Shown in pieces: positions 9,252-17,943 of a DNA stretch of 38,375 bases. The notes under the pieces are model-generated. The model saw only the letters and a list, made by a program, of their open reading frames with translations, ran no database searches and had not been told where the DNA came from. Source of the stretch: Paracoccaceae bacterium (GTDB lineage Bacteria > Pseudomonadota > Alphaproteobacteria > Rhodobacterales > Rhodobacteraceae); contig JAJUJF010000006.1 of the NCBI GenBank assembly GCA_029265455.1, positions 1-38,375 of the forward strand, in the 5' to 3' direction. Within the stretch, counting starts at the first letter, position 1, and every line of letters begins with the position of its first letter. Position numbers and translations under genes: made by a program.

Positions 9252-9280
9252 TTGCCGGCGCTCCGCGCCCGCCCTATAGC
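9252..9280 (+). promoter_or_regulatory. Possible promoter for the TerB-like gene
   Basis: TTGCCG (9252-9257) and TATAGC (9275-9280) are separated by 17 bases and end 29 bases before the start codon. Box quality is moderate and spacing ideal. Confidence 0.4.
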
Positions 9281-9309
9281 CGGATCCGACCGGTTTCGGA
9301 GCGCTCTGG

Positions 9310-9753
9310 ATGCAAGATCAGCCCATTCTCGACGTATTCACCCCGCAGGACGCGCTCGTCGCGGTGATGGTCGGCGTCTCGGCCGCCGACGAGAATCTCA
9401 CCACGAGCGAGCTCCTGTCGATCGCGCGCATGGTGGACAGCCTGCCGGCCTTCAACGACTATGACCACGACCGGATAAAGCGCGTCTCGCGAACGGTCTT
9501 CCATCTCTATGAACGGGAGGACGGGATCGACATCCTGTTCGACCGCGTGCGCCAGGCACTGACGCCGCGCCTTTACGAGACGGCCTATGCGCTCGCCTGC
9601 GACGTTGCCGCTGCTGATGGCCACGCCTTCCAGGTCGAGCTCCAGTACCTGCTCGAACTGCGTCATACGCTCGACGTCGATCGCCTCACGGCCGCGGCAA
9701 TCGAGAAGGGCGCTGCCGCCCGCCACCGCCGCATCGACAATCCCTCGGTCTGA
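9310..9753 (+). CDS. TerB-like (tellurite resistance TerB family) protein
   Basis: A 147-residue all-helical soluble protein. It has the TerB/DjlA N-terminal layout: an early helix ([35 protein letters not shown]) and a second matching block ([34 protein letters not shown]). Each carries the conserved acidic 'AADE/AADGH' turn that coordinates metal in TerB domains. There are no other ter genes nearby, so tellurite resistance should not be assumed; stand-alone TerB proteins are common in Rhodobacterales and mostly uncharacterised. GGAG lies eight bases before the ATG. It converges on nadD, with only eight bases between the two stops. Confidence 0.82.
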   Translation: MQDQPILDVFTPQDALVAVMVGVSAADENLTTSELLSIARMVDSLPAFNDYDHDRIKRVSRTVFHLYEREDGIDILFDRVRQALTPRLYETAYALACDVAAADGHAFQVELQYLLELRHTLDVDRLTAAAIEKGAAARHRRIDNPSV

Positions 9754-9761
9754 CCATACCG

Positions 9762-10382
9762 TCAGCCGCGCGCGCCGTTCGTGCTCCAGAGACCAAGCGC
9801 CCGCAGCGCCGTCGAGGAATGCGGGACCATGGGACCCGTGAGCAGGCACCAGGCCGGAGGCTCGCGCAGGGGAAGGCCTGCTGCCGCCTCGGGCCGGAGC
9901 CGAGCGTGGGCGAAACGGCGCGCGGCAGGTGAAAGACCGGCGCGCACCTGCTCTCCCGGCCGCGCCAGTACTCCGACCGGCACGCGCTCGAAGATGCTCT
10001 CCCAGCGCTCCCAGTGATGAATGCCGGCAAGGTTGTCCGATCCCATCAGCCAGACGAACCGCACCCCCCGATAACGCGGCAACAGCCGGTCGAGCATGTC
10101 CGCCGTCATCCGCGTGCCCATCTGCGCCTCGATATCGGTGACGACGATCCGCCGGTCAGCGGCGATCCCGCGCGCTGCGGCCATCCGCCGGGCGATCGCG
10201 GCGGGTCCGCGCGGCTTGAGCGGATTGCCCGGGCTCACCAGCCACCAGACCCGGTCGAGCCGGAACGCCTTCAGCGCCCGGAGGGTGATATGGAGATGGC
10301 CCTCATGCGGCGGATCGAACGAACCGCCGAGGAGCCCTACCCGCATGCCCGGCAGCGCCGCCGGCCAGTCCCGGACGATCAT
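9762..10382 (-). CDS. nadD: Nicotinate-nucleotide adenylyltransferase
   Basis: Adds AMP from ATP to nicotinate mononucleotide, the step before NAD synthetase. The nucleotidyltransferase motif GGSFDPPHEGHL is at residues 19-30, WLMGSDNL is in the middle, and the C-terminal HSSTALR matches the family (S/T)STxxR signature. The ATG at 10382 overlaps the upstream GNAT stop as TGATG, pointing to translational coupling; the longer frame from 10403 would overlap that gene further. At 206 residues it is family-normal. The usual alphaproteobacterial downstream partners rsfS and rlmH are absent here; the next gene is the convergent TerB-like one. Confidence 0.94.
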   Translation of the reverse strand: MIVRDWPAALPGMRVGLLGGSFDPPHEGHLHITLRALKAFRLDRVWWLVSPGNPLKPRGPAAIARRMAAARGIAADRRIVVTDIEAQMGTRMTADMLDRLLPRYRGVRFVWLMGSDNLAGIHHWERWESIFERVPVGVLARPGEQVRAGLSPAARRFAHARLRPEAAAGLPLREPPAWCLLTGPMVPHSSTALRALGLWSTNGARG

Positions 10383-10840
10383 CACGCACCTGCCGGCCGC
10401 CACATGGCGATCAGCGGATGCGGCCGGCCCTGGTCGTCCTCGGCCCGGCTTCCCGTTGCCCGGAACCCCATCGCGCCATAGAAGCTGCGCGCGCCGGCAT
10501 TCGCCGCATAGACCTCGACGGTGAGCGCGCCGTGCCGCGCCGCCGCGGCCTCGACAAGCCGCCGCCCGATGCCGCCGCCCTGAGCTCCGGGCATGACGAA
10601 GAGCCCGCCGACGTGGCCGTCATCGAGAAGAGCCAGGAAACCCATGACCCGGAGTCCGGTACCGGCGACGAGGATCTCCGCCTTCGGCATGTAGAGCGCA
10701 CGCACCAGTTCGCGATCCGCCTCGAGTGCCGCGCGCCCGAGGAACCCGTGTGCGTCGGCGGAGGCCGCCTCCCAGATCGCCATGCAGCGTTCGAGATCAC
10801 GCGGTGCGTCATAATCCCGCACCCAGACCCTGCCGTTCAT
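10382..10840 (-). CDS. GNAT family N-acetyltransferase
   Basis: A 152-residue acetyl-CoA-dependent acyltransferase with unknown acceptor. The pyrophosphate-binding loop is seen in GGLFVMPGAQGGGIGRRLVEAA, followed by LTVEVYAANAGARSFYGAMGFRATG, the usual motif A and motif B of GNAT proteins. The ATG at 10840 is preceded by AGGAAGG, which decides against the longer frame from 10912. Its stop overlaps the nadD start (TGATG), so the two are very likely one transcript. Whether it acetylates anything in NAD metabolism is unknown. Confidence 0.87.
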   Translation of the reverse strand: MNGRVWVRDYDAPRDLERCMAIWEAASADAHGFLGRAALEADRELVRALYMPKAEILVAGTGLRVMGFLALLDDGHVGGLFVMPGAQGGGIGRRLVEAAAARHGALTVEVYAANAGARSFYGAMGFRATGSRAEDDQGRPHPLIAMWRPAGA

Positions 10841-11079
10841 CGCGCCTTCCTGTCCGGTCGTTTCCGCCGTCTTCGGGGCTGGAGGCCCGGCTGTCCAGCC
10901 GGAAATGCCCAAAGCACCATGCGCCCCGCAGGATCATCCTCCCGGGCATGGGAGCCGATTGCAGACGGAAAGAGGCCCCTTTTGTCCGGATTCCTCGGCT
11001 GGGCCCGGAGGTCGGTTTGGAAGAACCGTGACGCTTGTTCGACCCGGGCCGGGAATACGATGTGCTCGACCGAAGCCGC

Positions 11080-11880
11080 TCAGAAGCCGAGACGGATCGT
11101 GCGGGTGATGCCGAGGCGGATGCCGAACTGATCGCGCGAACCGGCGTCGGTGATCGGCGAGTCGCCTGCATCTTCCACGAGCCGATCGTAGCTCGCCGCC
11201 CCTTCGAGGCCCCAGCTTTCGGAGAAGGCGTAACGGGCACCGACTTCGACGCCGACGGCGTAAAGCCCGCCCGAAGCGGAGAATTCGTCGAGTTCGGGTG
11301 AGGCCGCCGCTTCCTCGCCGGAGACGCCGAAATAGGTATCCATGAACCGGTCGCTGCCGAAATGCGCCCTCGGCCCGAGATTGATGAGGAGATCGTTCCT
11401 GGGCCGGAAGAGCGCGTCGGCGCCAGCCTCGCCCACCCAGGCGTTGTGGCCAAGGACGCCATAACGTACCTCGCCGAAGGCGCGCCAGTCCTCGGCCACG
11501 TAGCCGAGGCCGATTCCGAGTTCGAGCGAGCGGTCGATCCTCTCGGTACCCTGGAGGGAGTCGTCATCCGATGGTCGCCGGCTGCCGATGTAGCGGAAGG
11601 CACCGCGCAGCCCGAATCCCTCGGCAGCGACATCATCCTCCGCGGAACCGAAGGAAAGCAGGCCCGGCACACGCAGATAGTTGAACCGCACCCGCGCATC
11701 CGGCCCGACATCGTATTCGTTCGAGCCGAAATAGCTCGGCGAGATGCTGACGCCGCTACCAAGCACGAGTTCTGCCGCGGGCCCCTCCTGCGCAGCCGCA
11801 ATACCCGGCCCGAGGACCAAGGCAAGACAGGCCGCGCCGAAAGCGCGGAATCCGATCTTCGCCCTGGGTGAATCAACCAT
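11080..11880 (-). CDS. MipA/OmpV family outer-membrane protein
   Basis: A 266-residue beta-barrel. The start at 11880 gives a clean Sec signal peptide (residues 1-28, ending GPGIAAAQ). The mature part has the MipA/OmpV opening GSGVSISPSYFGSNEYDVGPDARVRFNYL, later VGLGYVAEDW-type strands and the closing GIRLGITRTIRLGF with terminal Phe. Family members act as MltA-interacting scaffolds or as stress- and solute-related porins; no finer role can be read here. The open frame reaches 12006, but the extra 42 residues precede the signal peptide and are not expected. A run of 239 bases separates its stop from the GNAT gene; I see no gene in it. Confidence 0.86.
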   Translation of the reverse strand: MVDSPRAKIGFRAFGAACLALVLGPGIAAAQEGPAAELVLGSGVSISPSYFGSNEYDVGPDARVRFNYLRVPGLLSFGSAEDDVAAEGFGLRGAFRYIGSRRPSDDDSLQGTERIDRSLELGIGLGYVAEDWRAFGEVRYGVLGHNAWVGEAGADALFRPRNDLLINLGPRAHFGSDRFMDTYFGVSGEEAAASPELDEFSASGGLYAVGVEVGARYAFSESWGLEGAASYDRLVEDAGDSPITDAGSRDQFGIRLGITRTIRLGF

Positions 11881-12011
11881 CGAGGAAAAACCCTGCTCTT
11901 GTATCCGGGCGCGGATCCTTAAGGGAAACCCGGCAATGATCAATGAAAAGCGCCACGGCAGAGAAAATTCCGGCGCGATGTTGCCCTCCCGCGGCAGCGA
12001 AAACATCCCGG

Positions 12012-13136
12012 TCAGGGCCGGGAAGCGAGCGCGCGCGCGAGGACCGAGCGCACTACCCCTAGATCGGCCTCACGCGACAGGAAGGCCTCCCCGATCCCCC
12101 TTGCCAGCACGAAGGCCATACGCCCGTCGCGCACCTTCTTGTCCTGCGCCATCAGGGAGAGAAGGCCGTCGGCGTCGGGAAGCGTGCCGGGTATGTCGGC
12201 AAGCCGCGCCTTGAGCCCGATACGGTCGAAATGAGCGATCACCCGCGCAGGAACATCCGCCTCGCAGAGGCCGAGGGCAGCCGAGGTCTCGAAGGCGAGC
12301 ACGCAGCCGATCGCGACCGCCTCGCCATGGAGAAGGCGCTCGGAATAGCCGGTCGCGGCCTCGAGCGCATGACCGAAGGTATGGCCGAGGTTGAGGAGAG
12401 CGCGATCGCCCTCCTCGGTCTCGTCGCGTGCAACGATCTCGGCCTTCATCTCGCAGGAGCGCCTGACGGCGCGCGCACGCGCGGCAGGATCGCCCTCGAT
12501 CACGTCGGGACCGCTGGATTCGAGCCAGGAGAAGAATTCGGCATCCCCGAGAAGCCCGTATTTCGCCACTTCCGCGTAGCCGGCACGGAGTTCTCGGGGC
12601 GACAGACTGTCGAGGAGGCCGACATCGGCGAGGACGAGAACAGGCTGGTGGAAGGCGCCGACGAGATTCTTGCCCAGCGGCGAGTTGATCCCGGTCTTGC
12701 CGCCGACCGAGCTGTCCACCTGCGCAAGCAGCGACGTCGGGATCTGCACGAAACGTACGCCCCGCCTCAGGATCGCGGCGGCAAAGCCGGCAAGATCGCC
12801 TATCACACCACCGCCAAGAGCCAGCACGAGGTCATCGCGGCCGATGCGACTCTCGATCAGCCACTCGACGGTGCGTTCCAGTCCGGCCCAGCTCTTGGTT
12901 GCCTCCCCTGCCGGCAGGGTAAGGGTGCTGACCTCGATACCGGAAAGCGCCGCTTCGAGCCGCGGAAGATGAAGAGCGGCGACATTCTCGTCAGTGATCA
13001 CGGCGAGGCGAGGCCGGGAGAGGAGCGGGGCGACGAACTCGCCGGTCCGGTCGAGCAGATCCGCGCCGATGTGTATGTCATAGGAGCGGCGCCCGAGCTC
13101 CACCCTCACGGTTTCGAACTTCCGAATTCCACTCAT
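12012..13136 (-). CDS. aroB: 3-dehydroquinate synthase
   Basis: Second step of the shikimate pathway: DAHP to 3-dehydroquinate, using NAD and a divalent metal. Recognisable blocks are LALGGGVIGDLAGFAAAILRRGVRFVQIPTSLLAQVDSSVGGKTGIN (NAD and substrate binding), the metal ligand Glu in GYAEVAKYG, and the metal-binding histidines in LNLGHTFGHALE and LLHGEAVAIG. It has 374 residues, family-normal. The start overlaps the aroK stop as ATGA, so aroK-aroB are translationally coupled, an arrangement common in alphaproteobacteria. Confidence 0.97.
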   Translation of the reverse strand: MSGIRKFETVRVELGRRSYDIHIGADLLDRTGEFVAPLLSRPRLAVITDENVAALHLPRLEAALSGIEVSTLTLPAGEATKSWAGLERTVEWLIESRIGRDDLVLALGGGVIGDLAGFAAAILRRGVRFVQIPTSLLAQVDSSVGGKTGINSPLGKNLVGAFHQPVLVLADVGLLDSLSPRELRAGYAEVAKYGLLGDAEFFSWLESSGPDVIEGDPAARARAVRRSCEMKAEIVARDETEEGDRALLNLGHTFGHALEAATGYSERLLHGEAVAIGCVLAFETSAALGLCEADVPARVIAHFDRIGLKARLADIPGTLPDADGLLSLMAQDKKVRDGRMAFVLARGIGEAFLSREADLGVVRSVLARALASRP

Positions 13137-13726
13137 GCCGTTCTCGTTGCCAACGTGCGCGGCCGATCGCGCCCGGCCGCATCATCATGATCCGAAACCG
13201 CCCGGATTATCGCCTGCGCCATCGCCTCGTGGCTGACGCCGGGGGGGCTGTCAACGACGACATCGGCAAGCGCATAGATCGGCCGGCGCCGGGTATCGAT
13301 CTCGACGAGGGCGCCGCGCGGGTCGGGCCGGTCAAGAAGCGGCCGGCCGGGGCGGCCGCGCACCCGATCCCAAAGCGTGTCGACATCGGCACGGAGCCAT
13401 ACCGAGGTGGCGCCCTGCCCGATCACCTCGCGGGTTGCAGGCTCGATGAAGGCGCCGCCGCCGGTGGCGATCACCGCCGGACCTTCGGCAATCAGACGCT
13501 CGATCACGCGGCGCTCGCCGTCGCGGAAGTCAGGCTCACCGAAGCGGGCAAAGATCTCGGGGATGGTCATGCCGGCCGCGGCCTCGATCTCGTGATCGGA
13601 ATCGTGGAAGGGCGCGTCGAGAAGCCGCGCAAGCTTGCGGCCGACGCTGGTCTTGCCTGCGCCCATCATGCCGACGAGCACCAGCGGCCTCAGCAACATT
13701 CCCCGGCCCTGACGATTCCGTGACAT
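13133..13726 (-). CDS. aroK: Shikimate kinase
   Basis: Phosphorylates shikimate at the 3-position with ATP. The P-loop is GMMGAGKTSVGR (residues 19-30). Then come the DSDHEIE substrate-binding aspartates, FRDGERRVIERL, the GGGAF shikimate loop, and GRPGRPLL in the lid. The ATG at 13726 (MSRNRQGRGM) has AGGAA about ten bases upstream and gives 197 residues. A longer frame to 13783 lacks a Shine-Dalgarno site. It heads the aroK-aroB operon and is divergent from the small membrane protein/solenoid/xerD operon. Confidence 0.95.
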   Translation of the reverse strand: MSRNRQGRGMLLRPLVLVGMMGAGKTSVGRKLARLLDAPFHDSDHEIEAAAGMTIPEIFARFGEPDFRDGERRVIERLIAEGPAVIATGGGAFIEPATREVIGQGATSVWLRADVDTLWDRVRGRPGRPLLDRPDPRGALVEIDTRRRPIYALADVVVDSPPGVSHEAMAQAIIRAVSDHDDAAGRDRPRTLATRTA

Positions 13727-13772
13727 CCCTGCGTCATTCCTGGCGGTTCCGACAGTATCCACGATCCCGGAA

Positions 13773-13800
13773 TTGAGTTTCATCCACTGCGCGTTAAAGT
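13773..13800 (+). promoter_or_regulatory. Possible promoter of the xerD operon
   Basis: TTGAGT (13773-13778), 16 bases, then TAAAGT (13795-13800), about 86 bases before the first small gene. It lies in the divergent gap with aroK. Confidence 0.35.
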
Positions 13801-13886
13801 CGCAGTCGCGCGGTAGCCGGCAATCGGCCCCGCGTTTGAGCAGGGCAAGAGGCGGCGGTCAAGCCGCCGGTCGGGGCAGTCGGGTA

Positions 13887-14015
13887 ATGCGTTTCGTGTT
13901 GAAGGTGGTGGCTGTTCTTCTTGTGGCCGCGGCGCTGGCCCTCGTCGGCTATGCGCTCCTGTTCGATCTTCCCGCGCCGGTGAGAGACATCACCGTTCCG
14001 GTCGAGGCCCGCTGA
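13887..14015 (+). CDS. Small single-pass membrane protein, 42 residues
   Basis: MRFVLKVVAVLLVAAALALVGYALLF is one strong transmembrane helix (about residues 3-26) after a basic start, followed by a short tail DLPAPVRDITVPVEAR that should face the periplasm. The stop overlaps the start of the next gene as TGATG. The frame is open upstream to 13773, but the extra residues are basic and not membrane-like. I recall similar tiny proteins with a GYA...F-DL-AP-...-PV pattern at this position in other Rhodobacterales. Function is unknown; coupling to the secreted helical-repeat protein downstream suggests a partner or anchor. Confidence 0.72.
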   Translation: MRFVLKVVAVLLVAAALALVGYALLFDLPAPVRDITVPVEAR

Positions 14016-15616
14016 TGCGTGCCGGGCTCGTTCCCGGCGCGATCTGCCTGATCGCCGCGGCGAAGGCCGGTCTCGCCGCCGCCGAGCCGCGCAGCGCCAT
14101 TCCATGGCTGTCGCAAAGCCTGCGCGAGGCTCCGGCGGCTGAAGCCACCGCGCCGGAGAATCCGGATCCGGAGGCAACGGATGCGGCAGTGGAGCCCGCG
14201 TCCGGGCCGGAAAGCGGGGAGACGATTGCCGTCACGCCGCTCGACGAAGTTGCACTTGATGCGGTCGGCATCCTTGCCCCTGCCGAGACCGGGTTCCGGC
14301 GTGACCTGTGGGGGCCGACCCCCGCCGAACGGGTCGAGACGCTGATCCGTGAACATGCCGACAGCGGCGTGCCCGCGGCGCGGACGCTCTTTCGCCGCAT
14401 CCTGCTGGCGGAAGCCGATCCGCCCGAAGGTGCAGGGCCGCCACACGGTATCCTCATCGCCCGGATCGACCGGTTGCTGGCAGCGGGCGCGCTCGAGGAA
14501 GCGGAGGCGCTTGTCGAGCGCGCGGGCGTGGAGAATCCCGACCTCTTCCGACGGATGTTCGACATCGGACTGCTGCTCGATCGGGCGGAGCCCGCCTGTG
14601 AGGCGCTGCGACGCAACCCGACCCTGTCACCGACGCTGCCGGCGCGGATCTTCTGCCTCGCGCGCGACGGCGACTGGAACGCGGCCGAGATCACCCTGAC
14701 GCTCGGGCGCGACGTCGGTCAGCTATCGAGCCGGGAAGAACTGGCGCTTGCGCGGTTCCTCGATCCGGAACTTTTCGAACATTTGCCGCCACCGCCACCA
14801 CCCGAGCCGTTCACGCCACTCGATTTCCTCCTGCGCGAGGCGGTCGGCCTGCCGCGGCCGACGGGGCCGCTGCCGCTTGCCTTTCTCCATCACGATCTCG
14901 CGGACTACCTGCCGATGCGTGGCCGCATCACCGCCGGCGAGCGGCTGGTCCTTGAAGGTGCGATCGAGCCCGAAATCCTGTTTGCCGCCTATCGCGCCGG
15001 CGAGCCGGCGGCTTCGGGCGGCCTCTGGGACCGGGCCGAAGCCGTGCAGACCCTCGACCGCGCGCTGGCAGGCGAAGGCGACATCGGCACGGCGCTTGTG
15101 GCGGCAGACGAGGCAATGACCCGGCGTGGCCTGCGCCCGGCCTTCGCGAAGGTATACAGGGACGCACTGGCGGAGGTCGATGCGGTAGCGCTCGATGCCG
15201 GCGTGCGGGGACGCCTCGTCGAACTGCTTCTCCTCGGCGGCGCCTATGTGGCCGCAGCAGAAGCCGCAGGTGACGCAACCGACGAGCGGACGCGGCTGCT
15301 GCTGGCGCTCGCGGAGACCGGTGCCCCGGGCCGTATTCGCGCGGAGGATGCCGGGCCACTGGCGCAGGCGGCCTTTGAAGGTCTGCGGTCCGACAAGCCG
15401 GCGGACGAGCGGGGGGTTCGCCTTCTCGATCTGCTCGCGGAGGGCCGTCAGGGCGAAGCGATCCTCGGCGCGCTTGCCCTTCTCGAGGGCGGAACCCGGG
15501 TCGATCCGCCTGGCCTTGCTGCCGCGCTTCGCGTGCTGCGCGAAGCCGGACAGGAGGAAAGCGCGCGACGGATCGCGATCGAGACTCTCCTTGCGGACGG
15601 CAGAGGCGAGGAATGA
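14015..15616 (+). CDS. Conserved hypothetical secreted helical-repeat protein
   Basis: A 533-residue protein with a probable signal peptide (about residues 1-23, ending LAAAEP), a conserved-looking SAIPWLSQSL block, then an Ala/Pro/Glu-rich linker (about 38-70). The long remainder is made of helical pairs such as ILIARIDRLLAAGALEEAEALVERAG and GRLVELLLLGGAYVAAAEAAGD, resembling TPR or other alpha-solenoid repeats, interrupted by a HLPPPPPPEPF proline run near residue 250. No catalytic motif was seen. It is translationally coupled on both sides (TGATG with the small membrane protein, ATGA with xerD). I cannot name a family; a periplasmic scaffold is the best inference. Confidence 0.75.
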   Translation: MRAGLVPGAICLIAAAKAGLAAAEPRSAIPWLSQSLREAPAAEATAPENPDPEATDAAVEPASGPESGETIAVTPLDEVALDAVGILAPAETGFRRDLWGPTPAERVETLIREHADSGVPAARTLFRRILLAEADPPEGAGPPHGILIARIDRLLAAGALEEAEALVERAGVENPDLFRRMFDIGLLLDRAEPACEALRRNPTLSPTLPARIFCLARDGDWNAAEITLTLGRDVGQLSSREELALARFLDPELFEHLPPPPPPEPFTPLDFLLREAVGLPRPTGPLPLAFLHHDLADYLPMRGRITAGERLVLEGAIEPEILFAAYRAGEPAASGGLWDRAEAVQTLDRALAGEGDIGTALVAADEAMTRRGLRPAFAKVYRDALAEVDAVALDAGVRGRLVELLLLGGAYVAAAEAAGDATDERTRLLLALAETGAPGRIRAEDAGPLAQAAFEGLRSDKPADERGVRLLDLLAEGRQGEAILGALALLEGGTRVDPPGLAAALRVLREAGQEESARRIAIETLLADGRGEE

Positions 15617-16581
15617 ACGCCCCCTCCCCTTCCACGCTCTGGATCCGGCGCTTTCTTGAAGCGATTGCCGCCGAGCGCAACGCGGCGCAGAACACGCTTG
15701 CCGCCTATGCCCGGGATCTTGCGGATTATGCAGAGTTCCTGGCCGGGCGCGGTCGCGACGTGGCGGGGGCCGATCGGGGAGACATCGAGGCCTTCATGCA
15801 GGATCTCGCACTACGGGGTCTTGCGCGCTCGACCTCCGCGCGGCGGCTCGCGGCGATCCGGCAGTTCCACCGCACCGCCTTTCTCGAAGGCTGGCGGGAG
15901 GATGATCCGGCCGCGCTCCTCAAGAGCCCCAGAAAGGAGCGGCGTCTGCCGCCGAGCCTCAGCGAGGCGGATGTGGAGCGCCTGCTTGCCGCCGCCCGCA
16001 CGAGCGGTGCCGACATGGCAACGCGACTGCGCAACACCTGCCTGATGGAGCTACTCTACGCGACAGGACTTCGGGTGAGCGAACTCGTCTCGCTTCCCGT
16101 TGCCGCGGCGCGGGGTGATCCGCGGATGATCCTCGTGCGCGGCAAGGGCGGGCGCGAGCGGCTGGTGCCGCTATCGGCCCCGGCACGGGAAGCACTTGCC
16201 GCCTGGCTTGCCTGCCGTGACCGAAACGAGGAGGCCCGGGTGGCGGAAGGAAAGGCGCGGCCATCGGCCTTCCTCTTTCCCGCGCGCGGCAGGTCCGGCC
16301 ATCTAACGCGCGAGGGCTTCTTCGCCATAGTCAAGGACCTCGCCCGGACCGCCGGTCTCGATGCGAGCACGATCTCCCCCCATACGCTGCGCCATGCCTT
16401 CGCAACCCATCTTCTCGCGAATGGTGCTGATCTGCGGGTGATCCAGACGCTGCTCGGCCATGCCTCGATCGCGACCACCGAGATCTATACCCATGTCCTC
16501 GATGCCCGGCTGCGGGAACTCGTGCTCGAGAAGCACCCGCTCGCGACAGCTCCGGCCGAAACCCTTGAAGGCAGCCGGTAG
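15613..16581 (+). CDS. xerD: Site-specific tyrosine recombinase XerD
   Basis: Resolves chromosome dimers at dif together with XerC. The 322-residue protein has an N-terminal core-binding SAM-like domain (about 5-100) and a catalytic domain with all expected residues: Arg154 (ATGLRVSEL), Lys178 (GKGGRER), His257 and Arg260 (HTLRHAFATHLL), His283 (LLGHASI) and Tyr292 (TEIYTHV). The C-terminal LRELVLEKHPLA tail is typical of Xer. The ATG overlaps the upstream stop by four bases with GAGGCGAGGA before it. XerC-like assignment is possible, but the IATTEIYTHV context fits XerD better. Confidence 0.93.
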   Translation: MNAPSPSTLWIRRFLEAIAAERNAAQNTLAAYARDLADYAEFLAGRGRDVAGADRGDIEAFMQDLALRGLARSTSARRLAAIRQFHRTAFLEGWREDDPAALLKSPRKERRLPPSLSEADVERLLAAARTSGADMATRLRNTCLMELLYATGLRVSELVSLPVAAARGDPRMILVRGKGGRERLVPLSAPAREALAAWLACRDRNEEARVAEGKARPSAFLFPARGRSGHLTREGFFAIVKDLARTAGLDASTISPHTLRHAFATHLLANGADLRVIQTLLGHASIATTEIYTHVLDARLRELVLEKHPLATAPAETLEGSR

Positions 16582-16629
16582 CCCCCGCATAACTCCGGGA
16601 ACCGCAACAATCCAAGGACCGCCGTCCCG

Positions 16630-17943
16630 ATGGACCCCTCCGGCAACGCCATGCCTCTCGCCGCGCTTCTGCTCACGGCGGGAGGCATCATCGTGCTCCT
16701 CGTGCTTTCCGCGCTGTTCTCGGGTTCCGAGACGGCGCTGACGACGGCGAACCGCGGCAAGCTTCACGCCATGGCCGAACGCGGCGATGCCGGCGCCGCC
16801 GCGGCCATGGAAATCACCGGGGACAAGGAGCGGCTGATCGGCGCCATCCTCCTCGGCAACAACTTCGTCAACATCCTCGCGGCAGCGCTTGCCACGAGCC
16901 TGTTCACGTCGCTTTTCGGCGAGGGCGGCGTCGCCATCGCGACAGTCGTGATGACGGCGGTGGTGCTGGTCTTCTCGGAGGTGATGCCGAAGACCTACGC
17001 GATCACCAACGCCGTAGGGCTTGCTACCCGCGTCGCGCGGCTCATGCGCATGATCGTGAGGGTGCTGTCGCCCATCGTAGCTGCGGTTGGGGCGCTCGTG
17101 CGGCTGATCCTGCGCCTTTTCGGCGTTGCCACCGACCCGAAGGCGAATGTCCTCGCCGCCTACGAGGAGATCGCCGGCGCGATCGCCCTCCACCATTCGG
17201 AAGGCTCGGTCGAACGCGCGGAACGCGACCGGCTGCTCGGTGCACTCGACCTCGGCCAGCGGCAGGTCGAGGAAGTCATGCTGCACCGGCGCGAGATGGA
17301 AACGCTCGATGGTGACGCGGAAACAGAGGAGATCCTGACACGGGCGCTGTCGTCTCCGCACACCCGGCTGCCGATCTACCGCGGCAATCCGGAAAATATC
17401 GTCGGCATCATCCATGCGAAGGACCTGTCGCGCGCAGTGGCGAAAATCCTCGGGGAGATACCGGAGGGCCGCGAGGCCCTTCGCGCACTGAAGATCGACG
17501 AGATCGCGATGGAGCCCTATTTCGTCCCCGACACGACGCCGCTCGACGAACAGCTTCGCCAGTTCATCCGCCGTCGCAGCCATTTCGCCCTCGTCGTCGA
17601 CGAATATGGCGCGCTCCAGGGCCTCGTCACGCTCGAGGACATCCTCGAGGAGATCGTCGGCGAGATCGCCGACGAACATGACACCGGCAGTGCCGACGGG
17701 ATCGAGTTCCAGCCCGACGGATCGGTCATCGTCGAGGGCGCCACTACCATTCGCGACCTCAACCGCGCGTGCGACTGGCTCCTTCCCGACGAGGAGGCGA
17801 ACACGGTCGCCGGCCTCGTCCTCCACGAGGCGCAGACGATTCCGACGGAGGGTCAGATCTTCACCTTCCACGGCTTCCAGTTCGAGGTACTCGGTCGCGA
17901 GGAGAACCGCATCACGCGGCTTCGTGTGCATCCGGTCACGTGA
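16630..17943 (+). CDS. CNNM/HlyC/CorC family membrane protein
   Basis: A 437-residue inner-membrane protein. The N-terminal DUF21/CNNM domain has three to four helices (about 9-31, 66-88, 90-113 and 135-160) and the family motifs LSALFSGSETALTTANR and FSEVMPKTYA. Next comes a CBS pair (VMLHRREMETL...LPIYRGNPENIVGIIHAKDL, and FVPDTTPLDEQLRQFIRRRSHFALVVDEYGALQGLVTLEDILEEIVGEI), and finally a CorC_HlyC domain (about 355-435). Such proteins act in Mg/Co or Na-coupled divalent-metal homeostasis; the direction and ion cannot be read from sequence. It follows xerD by 48 bases and may be transcribed with it. Confidence 0.93.
   Translation: MDPSGNAMPLAALLLTAGGIIVLLVLSALFSGSETALTTANRGKLHAMAERGDAGAAAAMEITGDKERLIGAILLGNNFVNILAAALATSLFTSLFGEGGVAIATVVMTAVVLVFSEVMPKTYAITNAVGLATRVARLMRMIVRVLSPIVAAVGALVRLILRLFGVATDPKANVLAAYEEIAGAIALHHSEGSVERAERDRLLGALDLGQRQVEEVMLHRREMETLDGDAETEEILTRALSSPHTRLPIYRGNPENIVGIIHAKDLSRAVAKILGEIPEGREALRALKIDEIAMEPYFVPDTTPLDEQLRQFIRRRSHFALVVDEYGALQGLVTLEDILEEIVGEIADEHDTGSADGIEFQPDGSVIVEGATTIRDLNRACDWLLPDEEANTVAGLVLHEAQTIPTEGQIFTFHGFQFEVLGREENRITRLRVHPVT

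Noticed and set aside
7739-9367. 542-residue open frame opposite lysK
   Set aside because: Antisense shadow; lysK on the minus strand has both class I motifs and a proper ribosome site.
9252-9753. Tellurite-resistance operon
   Set aside because: Only one TerB-like gene is present; TerC, TerD, TerZ and other partners are absent.
10841-11079. A small gene between the GNAT and MipA-like genes
   Set aside because: Frames here lack ribosome sites and protein-like sequence; treated as intergenic with a weak AAAGAGGCCCCTTTT fold at most.
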